Shown: positions 33,001 through 45,000 of the stretch, one piece after another | Numbering within the stretch: the stretch's first letter is position 1 | Layout: each line of letters opens with the position of its first letter | Assembly (NCBI GenBank): GCA_907163375.1 | Contig: CAJQUW010016881.1 | Coordinates: 124,001 to 188,000, forward strand | Length of the DNA stretch: 64,000 bases | Source: Prostheceraeus crozeri | Lineage: Eukaryota; Platyhelminthes; Polycladida; Euryleptidae | Direction: 5' to 3' | Position numbers and translations under genes: made by a program | Notes under the pieces: model-generated | Databases searched by the model: none | Seen by the model: only the letters and a program-made list of their open reading frames with translations | Told to the model about the DNA's origin: nothing

Positions 33001-36000
33001 AAAATCTGATTTCAATACATGGAAAGAGAACAAGTCGATGAAACTGCACTGTAGCAATGCAAATCAGTGTGAAGTGGACAGTGGAAATTCAATACACGAG
33101 AGAAAATATCATGTCAACCTACAGGTGATGTATCGAATTTCTTGTGTGAACATCAATGAGACTTGTGACGACAAAGCAAGAATTCCTGGATGTGGATGAT
33201 ACGACTGGATGGATATGCCGGTCTCCTAGATGCAATACACGCCGTTTACAGGGCTCTCACTTATCAGAGTCTGTCGCAAAAATGAATTATATGACTAACA
33301 GAAGCCGCTTTAATGAACCATAGTTTACGGCAATTACCAATGAGCAATGACATTGCAATTTGAACCGTATACCAGTAAGTTATCTGCGCGGTCATCGAAT
33401 AGTATAACAGGCAGATGCAACTTTCAGACTCAATTTGATGAGGTAGCATTTGGCGACATGAAGAAACAGGATCTATCAATGCGGGGAAACAACATCCCAT
33501 CTTAATTCGACCAACTATTCAAAAAGAGTTATTTTAATCTTCATAGTAATGTTTGCACACAGGGCCTACACTAGCTACGTACATCTCAAACTTTCCTTGC
33601 AAGAAAGTGTAACGTGTACGTGTACATTAAAACTTACAAACATGGTTGCGAAAAAATCCCTAAAATCGTCAATCGTCTGAATTGAAGAGGCCAAGGCTAT
33701 AACCCTGCAGTAATGAGTTCCAAGATCAAATAGCTCCATACGCACCCTCTCATCCCAGCGTATCAAAGGCGTTAACAAAATAAAGCAGTTATATGAAAGG
33801 CCATGGACAGGCTCACTGAGATGGAATCCCGAGTTCCCTCTCCGTGGAAACAAAGGAAATTGCTCTCTAAGTAAACAATCTCACAACAAACCAAGTAATC
33901 CCAAGTTAACAAACCAATAAGCTCACACACCTTTAGTCAGACTAGGATGGTGTATAGATTTCTGTTCATTCTTTGCTTCTACAGTGTTGAAAATGAATGT
34001 GGTGTACTTCTTTGACACGGAGACGACTTCCACAAGTTGATCTCTATGGACCGATTTTTAAAACGAGGGCTAAGTTAAGCCGCGGATCATGAAAGGCCGC
34101 GGCCTCACTAGGCCACGGCTTATCTTTGCATTTATAAAACGAGGTTAGGCCGTGGCCTACCGAAGTCGTGGCTTTGAGCCGTGGTCTATCTCTGACGCAT
34201 CAGCCCATAGAAATTGACAACAATAGAACCTCTAGAATCACAGAAATAAACTGTTTATCTGAAGTTCGCTAGAATGGAAATTGACTCAAGGTCGCGGCAC
34301 ATCCGGGGGAACTAAGTTGGGGCATGAACCACCAATTAAAAGCTTCGATTTACTCATGTGACTGATTCTAACCCAATGATACAGACGTTGGCAGGTGCAT
34401 CTAAGTGAAAATGCGTGCGATTTATGTGCCGTTATTGTGAATTGCATGAAGCCTAACTTCCATTCTAGAGGTTTTATTGTTGTCAATTTCTATGTCTAGA
34501 ATGGAAATTAAGCTTCATGCAATGCACAATAACGGCACATAAATCGCACGCATTTTCACTTAGATACACTTGTCAACGTCTGTATGATTGGGTTAGAATC
34601 AGTCACATGTGTAAATCGAAGCTTTTAATTGGTTCCTCATGCCCCAACTTAGTTCCCCCGGATGTGCCGAGACCTCGAGTCAATTTCCATTCTAGTCAAC
34701 TTCAGATAAACAGTTTATTTCTATGCATCAGCCACACCGATGAAACGCTAACTCTGACGTCATCTTGATGTCATTTCAATCAAGGCCACTGTCTCATTGG
34801 ATTGATTATCAAGAACGATATCGAGATGAGGTTTCTGGAATTCTTTAATCGAAAATGGAGTCAGACGCACAGTCAAGAAGACGGAACTTCTCTGAAGAGA
34901 AAAAGCTATATTTAATTGAGATCTGCAAAATCTACCCTGGTGTGAATGATAAAGGTTATGATGCCAAGTCCATTCGAGTAAAGGATACAGCCTGGTTCGG
35001 CGTGTCCGCAGATTTCGATGCGAGGTTTCCCGGAGTCACCGACTTGGATGGCTTAAAAGGCCTTTGGAAAAGATTGAAGGCGAAATCCAAGAAGGAATCT
35101 GGCGCTGAGAGAAGGCACATCTTAGGATCTCTCCTGCCTTTCGCGAATTTGCTGTCTCAACTTCAAGTAATTCATTCTACTTCCGTCCTTAATGAACGAA
35201 ATTCCGCTTTATATGGATGAAAACCCGTAGCTCACCAGCACTTAGACCTGCCTCTGCCGAGGTCTAACTTTGACAAGAAAAAGAGAGCCGCGGCTGAGAG
35301 AGTGAGCCGCGGTTTAGCCCGCGGCTTTAAAAGTCGTGTTTTATTAAGTGAAAGTTTGTTAGGCCGTGGCCTAACTGCGAATTGAACCTCGTTTTAAAAA
35401 TCGGCCCTATGTCTTCGACAATTCTTCGACACGACACATGTTCGACATGGACCAGATGAGACGAAGGACGTAGTTGCATATTGTAGAAGACAGGTCTGTG
35501 CAGAAAAAGTGTAGTTACAGAAAAGTAAGACTGCCTTGATAATCACATTGAGTTTACCTGATTTTCTGCAACGACTTGTATACTTATAACTGAAAATTGA
35601 AATATGAGCTGACAGAATCATCAGATTATGAAATGCAAAAAAAAGAAAATTATCATTTTGGCGGGAGTAGATATTGATTAAAAGCCGATCGTACACCCGC
35701 GCTTTGTCATAGGAAATCAGATAATCAAACCGATATTGATTGCCTGTAAGAAAACATTAGGTCTCCTAACTATTCCCATAGTACAATGACGAAGTCACTA
35801 ATCCTTTTATTCAAATATGGAAGTGTACTCTGGTAGCTTGTGGTGAATCTACTGTATCATGCAGCCAATCATTCATATGATGAAAACCATCTAAATTGGT
35901 GAGCGCAGAAACATCCTAAATGAGAATTAGGCAAGCTTGGCCCTTGAGTACCCTCCGTGCGTATCGCTGGACATCAGATAACTATGACGGCATTTTTCTA

Positions 36001-39000
36001 AACCTAATTCCAGACTTCGCTATTTCCATGTTATGAGAACTGACAATGTGAACGCCGAGTGAGCAAATATTATTGTGCAGTAAATTGTTGATTTTAAGAA
36101 GTATGAACGTCGTTTGCATCACTGTGTTGATATATCTTATATACTTCTTGCCTTATTCTTTCCTACTGACACGTGTTTCATTTGAAAACGGTGCATTACA
36201 ACGAAAGTTAATGTAATATTTAAACAAAACATCTTTCATTGAACACACTTTGGTTTGTATCAACACACTATTACAAAAGTTCACACAGACTAAGATCCAT
36301 GTGAGAGCAGGCAATGCTTTGAATATAAATAAGAAAAGTCGAGATATCAAAGTAATCCATTGTAAAGAAAATATCGAACGTTATTTCGCTGCCAGAATAC
36401 GGATGCCAATGTGTTGATATTTTCTCTGTCCTATATTCGATTCGAGCGAATAGAGAGTTGTCCTGGATGTCTAGTTTCTTTCAGGTGTGTTGATTTCTTC
36501 CTTCCTCATTTGTTTGTAGCAAGACTTGAATTCCTTATCTTCGCATTATTAGTCCTTGTCATTGACCACTGTGTCAAGAAATCACCATATCAATGCACGT
36601 TGTAAATAGATTCATTTTGATAGGACTCCGACTCCGGGGGTTGATAGGACTCCGACTCCGGGGGTTGATAGGACTCCGACTCCGGGGGTTGATAGGACTC
36701 CGACTCCGGATGGCAAGTACATAAATCCTAATTTTTTAAATAAGCTGATAACCTACATCATAGATCATTGTAGGCATACCGGAACCTATCTTTAGTGATC
36801 ATTGCTGTATCAATTATCAATCATTTTCGATGAAAGTTTATCAAATGTCACTTTAACTTGGATCCATGCGACTCGTCTCCTCCCATCTTGTTCATGTATG
36901 CTTCACACGTTCTTTCTCCAGTCTCTACCAGGTAGGTAAATCCCCTATCCTTCTCCAAAAAATATGAATACACTTTCGATTTTAATATACGCTTTGGAGG
37001 AGACATCACATACGATCACGATTAGCGTGAGGGTAAGAGGTAATGTTGCCAAAGAAACTAGTATTTCATTTTTGTCTCTGATGTGACCTTTGGTTCGTAT
37101 GTGTGATCGAGGCTAGGAAGGTTTGTCTTCTCTACTAAATCACCGAGTGAAAAGACAATCCCTTTTTTCACTATCACAGTTCATTCCCTCAACTATTACA
37201 AGCTTTGCATGCAGCAGTGTCTCTGTACTTTTGTTTGACGGAGAAAGCTGACATCAAGACAGTGACAGCTATATGCACGAGAATAAATAATTTACTTGTA
37301 TTATATTTCGGGTCTAGCTATAGGCCGGAGTCCTATCGTTTGATAGGACTCCGATTCCGACTCCTCATCCCTGAAATAGAGTCATCAAGCATTGAGTTTC
37401 ATCTTCAGTTGTAGATGGGAACAAACTTCGATAGGTTGAATAGACTGAAAAAGTCAATTCATCCGATGTCCACTTGTCATCATTCAACTTAATATGCTAA
37501 CTGCGCATCTCAAACATACTCCGAGAAGGCTGTATTATGGAGGGAGTTATGTTGAGGTTGATTTACGTGAAATAGGCCAGCTGAGGATTTGTAAAAGCTC
37601 TGCAAGTGGAGATCACTCTTTCATAAATAGGCAAGAAATCCTTTCCCGGAAACTGCTGCTCATGAGTTGTATACTCAGACGCATGCATCCAGTCGATTCA
37701 GTTTCATAACAACAATGCTGATGAATCCTTACATGCCGAGCGACTGTCCAGCTCTTCAACTGCAAACTGCTGACCGTGAGAACGTCAATTTCAGATCCAT
37801 TTCCACATGCACGAATATTATGAGCAGTTTACAGCTCATACAATTCATGTGACGTACTTATAGTGAAATTGCACAAAACTCATGAGATAATTTTTCCTGA
37901 GTAAAAAATAAAAAATAACCAATAAAAAATGAATCTTCTAGAACTTATGCTAGCTAACCATTCACACATAACTACATGCATAGTGGATGCACAAATAGCA
38001 GCGGAACCGAATTCAAAAAATGTGCAGATTATCGGCCTCGTAACATTTTTGTTGTATCAATTCATTTGGATGAGCAGTTACTTTGATCCTTCTGCAAGTT
38101 TTAGACCTAGGATCACAGTGAGTGAGACAGATCTTCGTCAAAAACTGAGAGCATGAAAGGATTGTCTGTCGAAGAAAGGTTTGAAGGTTAATGAAAAGAA
38201 AATGGAAGTCATGCTCTCCAAACAAACGCCCATCGGCCCCTTAACTCGGCCTAAGTTTCCTTGCAGCACTTGTCGAAAAGGTGTCGGCTCCAATTCTGTC
38301 CAATGTATTGTTTGCCGCTTATGGACGCGCAAGAGGTGTAGCGGAGTTAGAGGGAGCCTAGCTTCATTTGAGTCGTCCTTCATGTGTAAACCCTGTCAAG
38401 GTCAAGGCCAAATGCGCTCTTTTCAACCGCAAGTGAAGAACAACTAGGCGTCACACGTATCAGACTGTGAGCAGACTTTGTTACCTTGGTGACGATGGAA
38501 TCTGGTGGTGGTTCAGGGGCTGCATTATCTGCATGAGTTCAATCTCGTTGGCGAAAGCTTCGTGAGCTGTGACTCCTTTATGGATGAAAAGCCAGGTGTC
38601 TGACGCGTGTGAGAAGGTGGATGATATACGGCAGTGAAACATGGCCCATGAAAGTCGAAGATCGGCAAGGAATGGTGACAGCAGAGCGCAGAATGATCCG
38701 CTGCATGATGGGCGTATCTTTGAAGGACAGGTTCGCTTCTCCAGCTTCTTGGAATAGAAGACATCAAGGCGACCTTGAAAAGGAACCGTCTTAGATGGTT
38801 CGGGCATGTTCTCCGGAAGCCAGAGGATAACTGGGTCAAGAAGGCGTATGACATGGACCTACCGTGCCCAACAACGAGAGGCCGCCTTGAGAAGACGTGG
38901 CGCGAAGCGGTACTTGTGATTGCAAGGAGCTTGGCCTGAAGGAGAGTGATGCTGCCAACCGTGAATTGTGGAGAAAATCCATTGGGAACAACCGCCCCCC

Positions 39001-42000
39001 CCCCTACCAAGAATGGATAATGGACGTAAAACGAAAAAGTAAAAGCAAGTATGCCAGCAATATGTTCCTAATTTACATGTGTTTTCAAAACTCTCCATTT
39101 GAGTTCTATTCATCATCACTAAACTTTCCCTCTGCTATCAGAGACGTTTGAAGCGCTTTCATCTGATAGCTGATCAAAACGTTTTTCGAAGTCATCTACC
39201 GCCAATTTCTATCAGATGCTCAATAATTCGATTTCTTGAAAACATGGAATTTTGAATCGCTATTTATAGTAGTTAGTACCACTGTTGAGAAGATGATACG
39301 CAAATTTTGTAGTGCAAGGATTTCGGCAAGGATTGAGGCATGGGAAAATCAACTGTCTGTGACAGTTTGTGGACCTTCAAACTGTCAGGAGCTAAAAATT
39401 GAAATATGAAAGTTAGGAATCCAAGTATTTGTAAAATGTTTTTTTGTTGTTGTCATAAATCTTTATCGACCAGCTCTTTGACCATCATCAGAAGGAAGGA
39501 TTTTACCGGGTGACATAATTCAAAATTCATGTGTGAAGAGTACATGCAGCATAGAGAGATAAACAAAGGGATATTTCTATACAAATGATGGATATCATAC
39601 AGTTCGAAGGAAAGGAAGCAAGTCGACCCTCTATGATCTCTGTTCTCTGCTGTCGATAAATGGGCGTCTGTGGTTCCTGCTTTCTGTAGCTCACTTTATC
39701 TTCCATTTCATCGACAACACGGAACAGTGAGAGGCCCACTTGCTTCATTTCCTTCGAAATCTATGATTTCCATCATTTGTATAGAGATATCATTTTGTTT
39801 ATCGCTCTATGCTACTCCTCATACATGACTTTTGAAACATGTCTCCCTGTAAAATCCTTCCTTCTGATGGTCAAAGAGCTGGTCGAAATATATAAAGGTT
39901 CATGACAAAAATAGAACAGAGAGGCCTACCCGAACGGCCTATTCGCCACCGACAACATCATCGGTGAGGCATATCATCTATCGGTTGACGGTCGCCGTCC
40001 ACCAGGAAGACGGAAGAAAACGTGCTTTGCCTGTGTCAAAGATCTCGAATACCTGGAGATCACGGAGGACACTGCTCTGAATCGTAATGCATGGAAAAAA
40101 GTCATCGCAGCAACGTCAAACCCTGGTGGAATCGGGAAGAAGAGACAAAAAACGAAAAAGTAAAATAAGCAAGTTATGACAGCAACAAAAAAATTTACAA
40201 ATACTTGGGTTACACAGCTGAAAATTGAGTTTTTGATTAAAACTTTAACAGCAACCTAGGTTCGTTGCTGAGAACGTTCCTGCTATCAAAATTTTATTTT
40301 GTGGCTTTCACTTGTACAATTTTAAAGACGATTCGACTTGCCACTCTTAGGCCGCAATTTCAGATTCTGACATTTTGACACCAGGAAAATAGCAGGAATT
40401 AGAATATCAACGACATGAGGTTACCTGCAGACTGAATTTCCGAATGATTGCGTCCTCTCCGGCGGTGTAGAGATAACCTTTGTAGACGCACATGTCCAGC
40501 ACTGCGTGCGATTCATGAGCGTGAACCAGTCCAGGGAAGATGTGAGCCGCTGTGCTTGGAAGACTGCTCGTAGTACCAGAAGTGCTGAATAACGAAATAT
40601 CAAATGACGATTTAAAGAGCGGAAAATATTCATAATGAACTCTTTCGGGGTGTATTGATGCATAAATGTTATCTTGTCTCGGCAGAAGATCATTCCTTGA
40701 CAGGGTTCCTACGCAATCTGAACAAGTAAGTTCCCTGACATTTCCCTGACAATTTTCAGAAGTTCCCTGACAAAAATAATTGGACAGTATATTAAAGTAA
40801 TTATTTTTCATAATCGTTCGTTTGAATGTTTAATTATTGCATTCTTCTGGTAACAATATGTAATAAGATAATGCTAAGCATCTTTTTTGCTATCATCACA
40901 CAATTTTCAAAGAAGGACTTCGAAAGCATTTTTAAATATACACAAAGTACATTTTCAAGTACAAAGTGACCAAGCGGGACCGGCGAAATCGATATTACTA
41001 TATTAATTTGGTGCGTTGAAAGACTGGTTTAGTTATAAGTATTTAATATATTTTATTCAATAATGCGAAGTATATTAATACAGCGAAATAAAAGCCAAAG
41101 AAAAGGATGAAAAGAGGAAAGAAAAAAATGAAATAAGATCATAGCAGCTTTCGGCTTTTATTTCACTATACAAAAATAATACTGCGTAAACGGAATTAAA
41201 CGGTTGCTAAACGGATTCATATAACGGAAGAAGTATAAGCCTATAGTACACATGTAAAGAGAAAAGAATAGTACAAGTTTAAGATAAGTGTTTTAATATA
41301 GAATTCATATCAAAAATAGTATAAAAACTATCATTAACATGCATAAAACATGAAACTCCTCCCTGATAATGAAAAAATAAAAGAACTAAAAGAAATGCTC
41401 TTTTGATCTGTAACTGTAGCAAAATTGACAAACAAACTAAAACAATTGTTGAAAAGATAAACTGATTGATGTTAGGGCAGACACGAGCAAAATGATTTAC
41501 GAAAATCATCATCTGAAAAAGTCCAAACTCGTGCGCATAACCAAACAAGATTCGACACAATCCCCTCCACCCCAATCTCTTGTCTTGTGATTCCCTTCCA
41601 CCCCAATCTCTTGTCTTTTGATTCCCTTCCACCCCAATCTCTTGTCTTGTGATTCCCTTCCACCCCAATATCTTGTCTTGTGATTCCCTTCCGCCCGAAT
41701 CTCTTGTCTTGTGATTCCCTTCCCCCCCAATCTCTTGTCTTTTGATTCCCTTCCACCCGAATCTCTTGTCTTGTGATTCCCTTCCACCCCAATCTCTTGT
41801 CTTTTGATTCCCTTCCACCCGAATCTCTTGTCTTGTGATTCCCTTCCACCCCAATCTCTTGTCTTGTGATTCCCTTCCACCCAAATCTCTTGTCTTGTGA
41901 TTCCCTTCCACCCCGAATCTCTTGTCTTGTGATTCCCTTCCACCCGAATCTCTTGTCTTGTGATTCCCTTCCACCCGAATCTCTTGTCTTGTGATTCCCT

Positions 42001-45000
42001 TCCACCCAAATCTCTTGTCTTGTGATTCCCTTCCACCCGAATCTCTTGTCTTGTGATTCCCTTCCACCCGAATCTCTTGTCTTGTGATTCCCTTCCACCC
42101 CAATCTCTTGTCTTGTGATTCCCTTCCACCCAAATCTCTTGTCTTGTGATTCCCTTCCACCCCAATCTCTTGTCTTGTGATTCCCTTCCACCCCAATCTC
42201 TTGTCTTGTGATTCCCTTCCACCCCAATCTCTTGTCTTGTGATTCCCTTCCACCCCAATCTCTTGTCTTGTGATTCCCTTCCACCCCAATCTCTTGTGAT
42301 TCCCTTCCACCCGAATCTCTTGTCTTGTGATTCCCTTCCACCCGAATCTTTTGTCTTGTGATTCCCTTCCACCCCAATCTCTTGTCTTGTGATTCCCTTC
42401 CACCCCGAATCTCTTGTCTTGTAATTCCCTTCCACCCCGAATCTCTTGTCTTGTGATTCCCTTCCACCCCGAATCTCTTGTCTTGTGATTCCCTTCCACC
42501 CGAATCTCTTGTCTTGTGATTCCCTTCCACCCAAATCTCTTGTCTTGTGATTCCCTTCCACCCGAATCTCTTGTCTTGTGATTCCCTTCCACCCCGAATC
42601 TCTTGTCTTGTGATTCCCTTCCACCCCGAATCTCTTGTCTTGTGATTCCCTTCCACCCCAATCTCTTGTCTTGTGATTCCCTTCCACCCCAATCTCTTGT
42701 CTTGTGATTCCCTTCCACCCGAATCTCTTGTCTTGTGATTCCCTTCCACCCGAATCTCTTGTCTTGTGATTCCCTTCCACCCCAATCTCTTGTCTTGTGA
42801 TTCCCTTCCACCCCAATCTCTTGTCTTGTGATTCCCTTCCACCCCAATCTCTTGTCTTGTGATTCCCTTCCACCCGAATCTCTTGTCTTGTGATTCCCTT
42901 CCACCCCGAATCTCTTGTCTTGTGATTCCCTTCCACCCCGAATCTCTTGTCTTGTGATTCCCTTCCACCCGAATCTCTTGTCTTGTGATTCCCTTCCACC
43001 CAAATCTCTTGTCTTGTGATTCCCCCCGAAACTCTTGTCTTGTGATTCCCTTCCACCCGAATCTCTTGTCTTGTGATTCCCTTCCACCCCAATCTCTTGT
43101 CTTGTGATTCCCTTCCACCCAAATCTCTTGTCTTGTGATTCCCTTCCACCCCAATCTCTTGTCTTGTGATTCCCTTCCACCCCAATCTCTTGTCTTGTGA
43201 TTCCTTCCACCCCAATCTCTTGTCTTGTGATTCCCTTCCACCCAATCTCTTGTCTTGTGATTCCCTTCCACCCCAATCTCTTGTGATTCCCTTCCACCCG
43301 AATCTCTTGTCTTGTGATTCCCTTCCACCCGAATCTCTTGTCTTGTGATTCCCTTCCACCCGAATCTCTTGTCTTGTAATTCCCTTCCTCCCTAATCTCT
43401 TGTCTTGTGATTCCCTTCCACCCCAATCTCTTGTCTTGTGATTCCCTTCCACCCCAATCTCTTGTCTTGTGATTCCCTTCCACCCCAATCTTTTGTCTTG
43501 TGATTCCCTTCCACCCCAATCTCTTGTCTTGTGATTCCATTCCACCCCGAATCTCTTGTCTTGTAATTCCCTTCCACCCCGAATCTCTTGTCTTGTGATT
43601 CCCTTCCACCCCGAATCTCTTGTCTTGTGATTCCCTTCCACCCGAATCTCTTGTCTTGTGATTCCCTTCCACCCAAATCTCTTGTCTTGTGATTCCCTTC
43701 CACCCGAATCTCTTGTCTTGTGATTCCCTTCCACCCCAATCTCTTGTCTTGTGATTCCCTTCAACCCCGAATCTCTTGTCTTGTGATTCCGTTCCACCCC
43801 AATCTCTTGTCTTGTGATTCCCTTCCACCCAAATCTCTTGTCTTGTGATTCCCTTCCACCCGAATCTCTTGTCTTGTGATTCCCTTCCACCCGAATCTCT
43901 TGTCTTGTGATTCCCTTCCACCCCAATCTCTTGTCTTGTGATTCCCTTCCACCCCAATCTCTTGTCTTGTGATTCCCTTCCACCCAAATCTCTTGTCTTG
44001 TGATTCCCTTCCACCCAAATCTCTTGTCTTGTGATTCCCTTCCACCCAAATCTCTTGTCTTGTGATTCCCTTCCACCCAAATCTCTTGTCTTGTGATTCC
44101 CTTCCACCCCAATCTCTTGTCTTGTGATTCCCTTCCACCCAAATCTCTTGTCTTGTGATTCCCTTCCACCCGAATCTCTTGTCTTGTGATTCCCTTCCAC
44201 CCAAATCTCTTGTCTTGTGATTCCCTTCCATCCCCATCTCTTGTCTTGTAATTCCCTTCCACCCCGAATCTCTTGTCTTGTGATTCCCTTCCACCCCGAA
44301 TCTCTTGTCTTGTGATTCCCTTCCACCCCAATCTCTTGTCTTGTGATTCCCTTCCACCCCAATCTCTTGTCTTGTGATTCCCTTCCACCCGAATCTCTTG
44401 TCTTTTGATTCCCTTCCACCCCGAATCTCTTGTCTTGTGATTCCCTTCCACCCAAATCTCTTGTCTTGTGATTCCCTTCCACCCCAATCTCTTGTCTTGT
44501 GATTCCCTTCCACCCAAATCTCTTGTCTTGTGATTCCCTTCCACCCAAATCTCTTGTCTTGTGATTCCCTTCCACCCGAATCTCTTGTCTTGTGATTCCC
44601 TTCCACCCCAATCTCTTGTCTTGTGATTCCCTTTCACCCCAATCTCTTGTCTTGTGATTCCCTTTCCCCCCCATCTCTTGTCTTGTGATTCCCTTCCACC
44701 CAAATCTCTTGTCTTGTGATTCCCTTCCACCCGAATCTCTTGTCTTGTGATTCCCTTCCACCCCAATCTCTTGTCTTGTGATTCCCTTCCACCCAAATCT
44801 CTTGTCTTGTGATTCCCTTGCACCCAAATCTCTTGTCTTGTGATTCCCTTGCACCCAAATCTCTTGTCTTGTGATTCCCTTCCACCCCAATCTCTTGTCT
44901 TGTGATTCCCTTCCACCCCAATCTCTTGTCTTGTGATTCCCTTCCACCCCAATCTCTTGTCTTGTGATTCCCTTCCACCCGAATCTCTTGTCTTGTGATT

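Larger units (their letters stand above)
34048..35407 (+). mobile_element. PIF/Harbinger-like element with Myb/SANT ORF and nested MITEs
   Basis: The ends GGACCGATTTTTAAAACGAG and, inward from the right, GGGCCGATTTTTAAAACGAG form clear terminal inverted repeats. TAT flanks both (34045-34047, 35408-35410), a 3-bp duplication as PIF/Harbinger elements make. Inside are clusters of GCCGCGG-type motifs near both ends, two MITE copies in inverted orientation, and a Myb/SANT-like ORF. The DDE transposase gene is missing, so this copy cannot move on its own. Confidence 0.8.

Noticed and set aside
32891-33199. 102-codon plus-strand frame as an independent gene
   Set aside because: No motif, signal peptide or family resemblance. 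The length is within reach of chance in AT-moderate intronic DNA.
30728-34768. Three similar open frames (at 30728-30979, 34286-34486 and 34517-34768) suggesting a conserved small protein
   Set aside because: They are the same frame in three copies of a MITE, so the similarity is at DNA level, with no start or domain of its own.
38085-39060. A host zinc-finger gene with a CxxC...CxxC motif
   Set aside because: The motif and its neighbours match the region after the reverse transcriptase of a common animal LINE, and the frames are broken.
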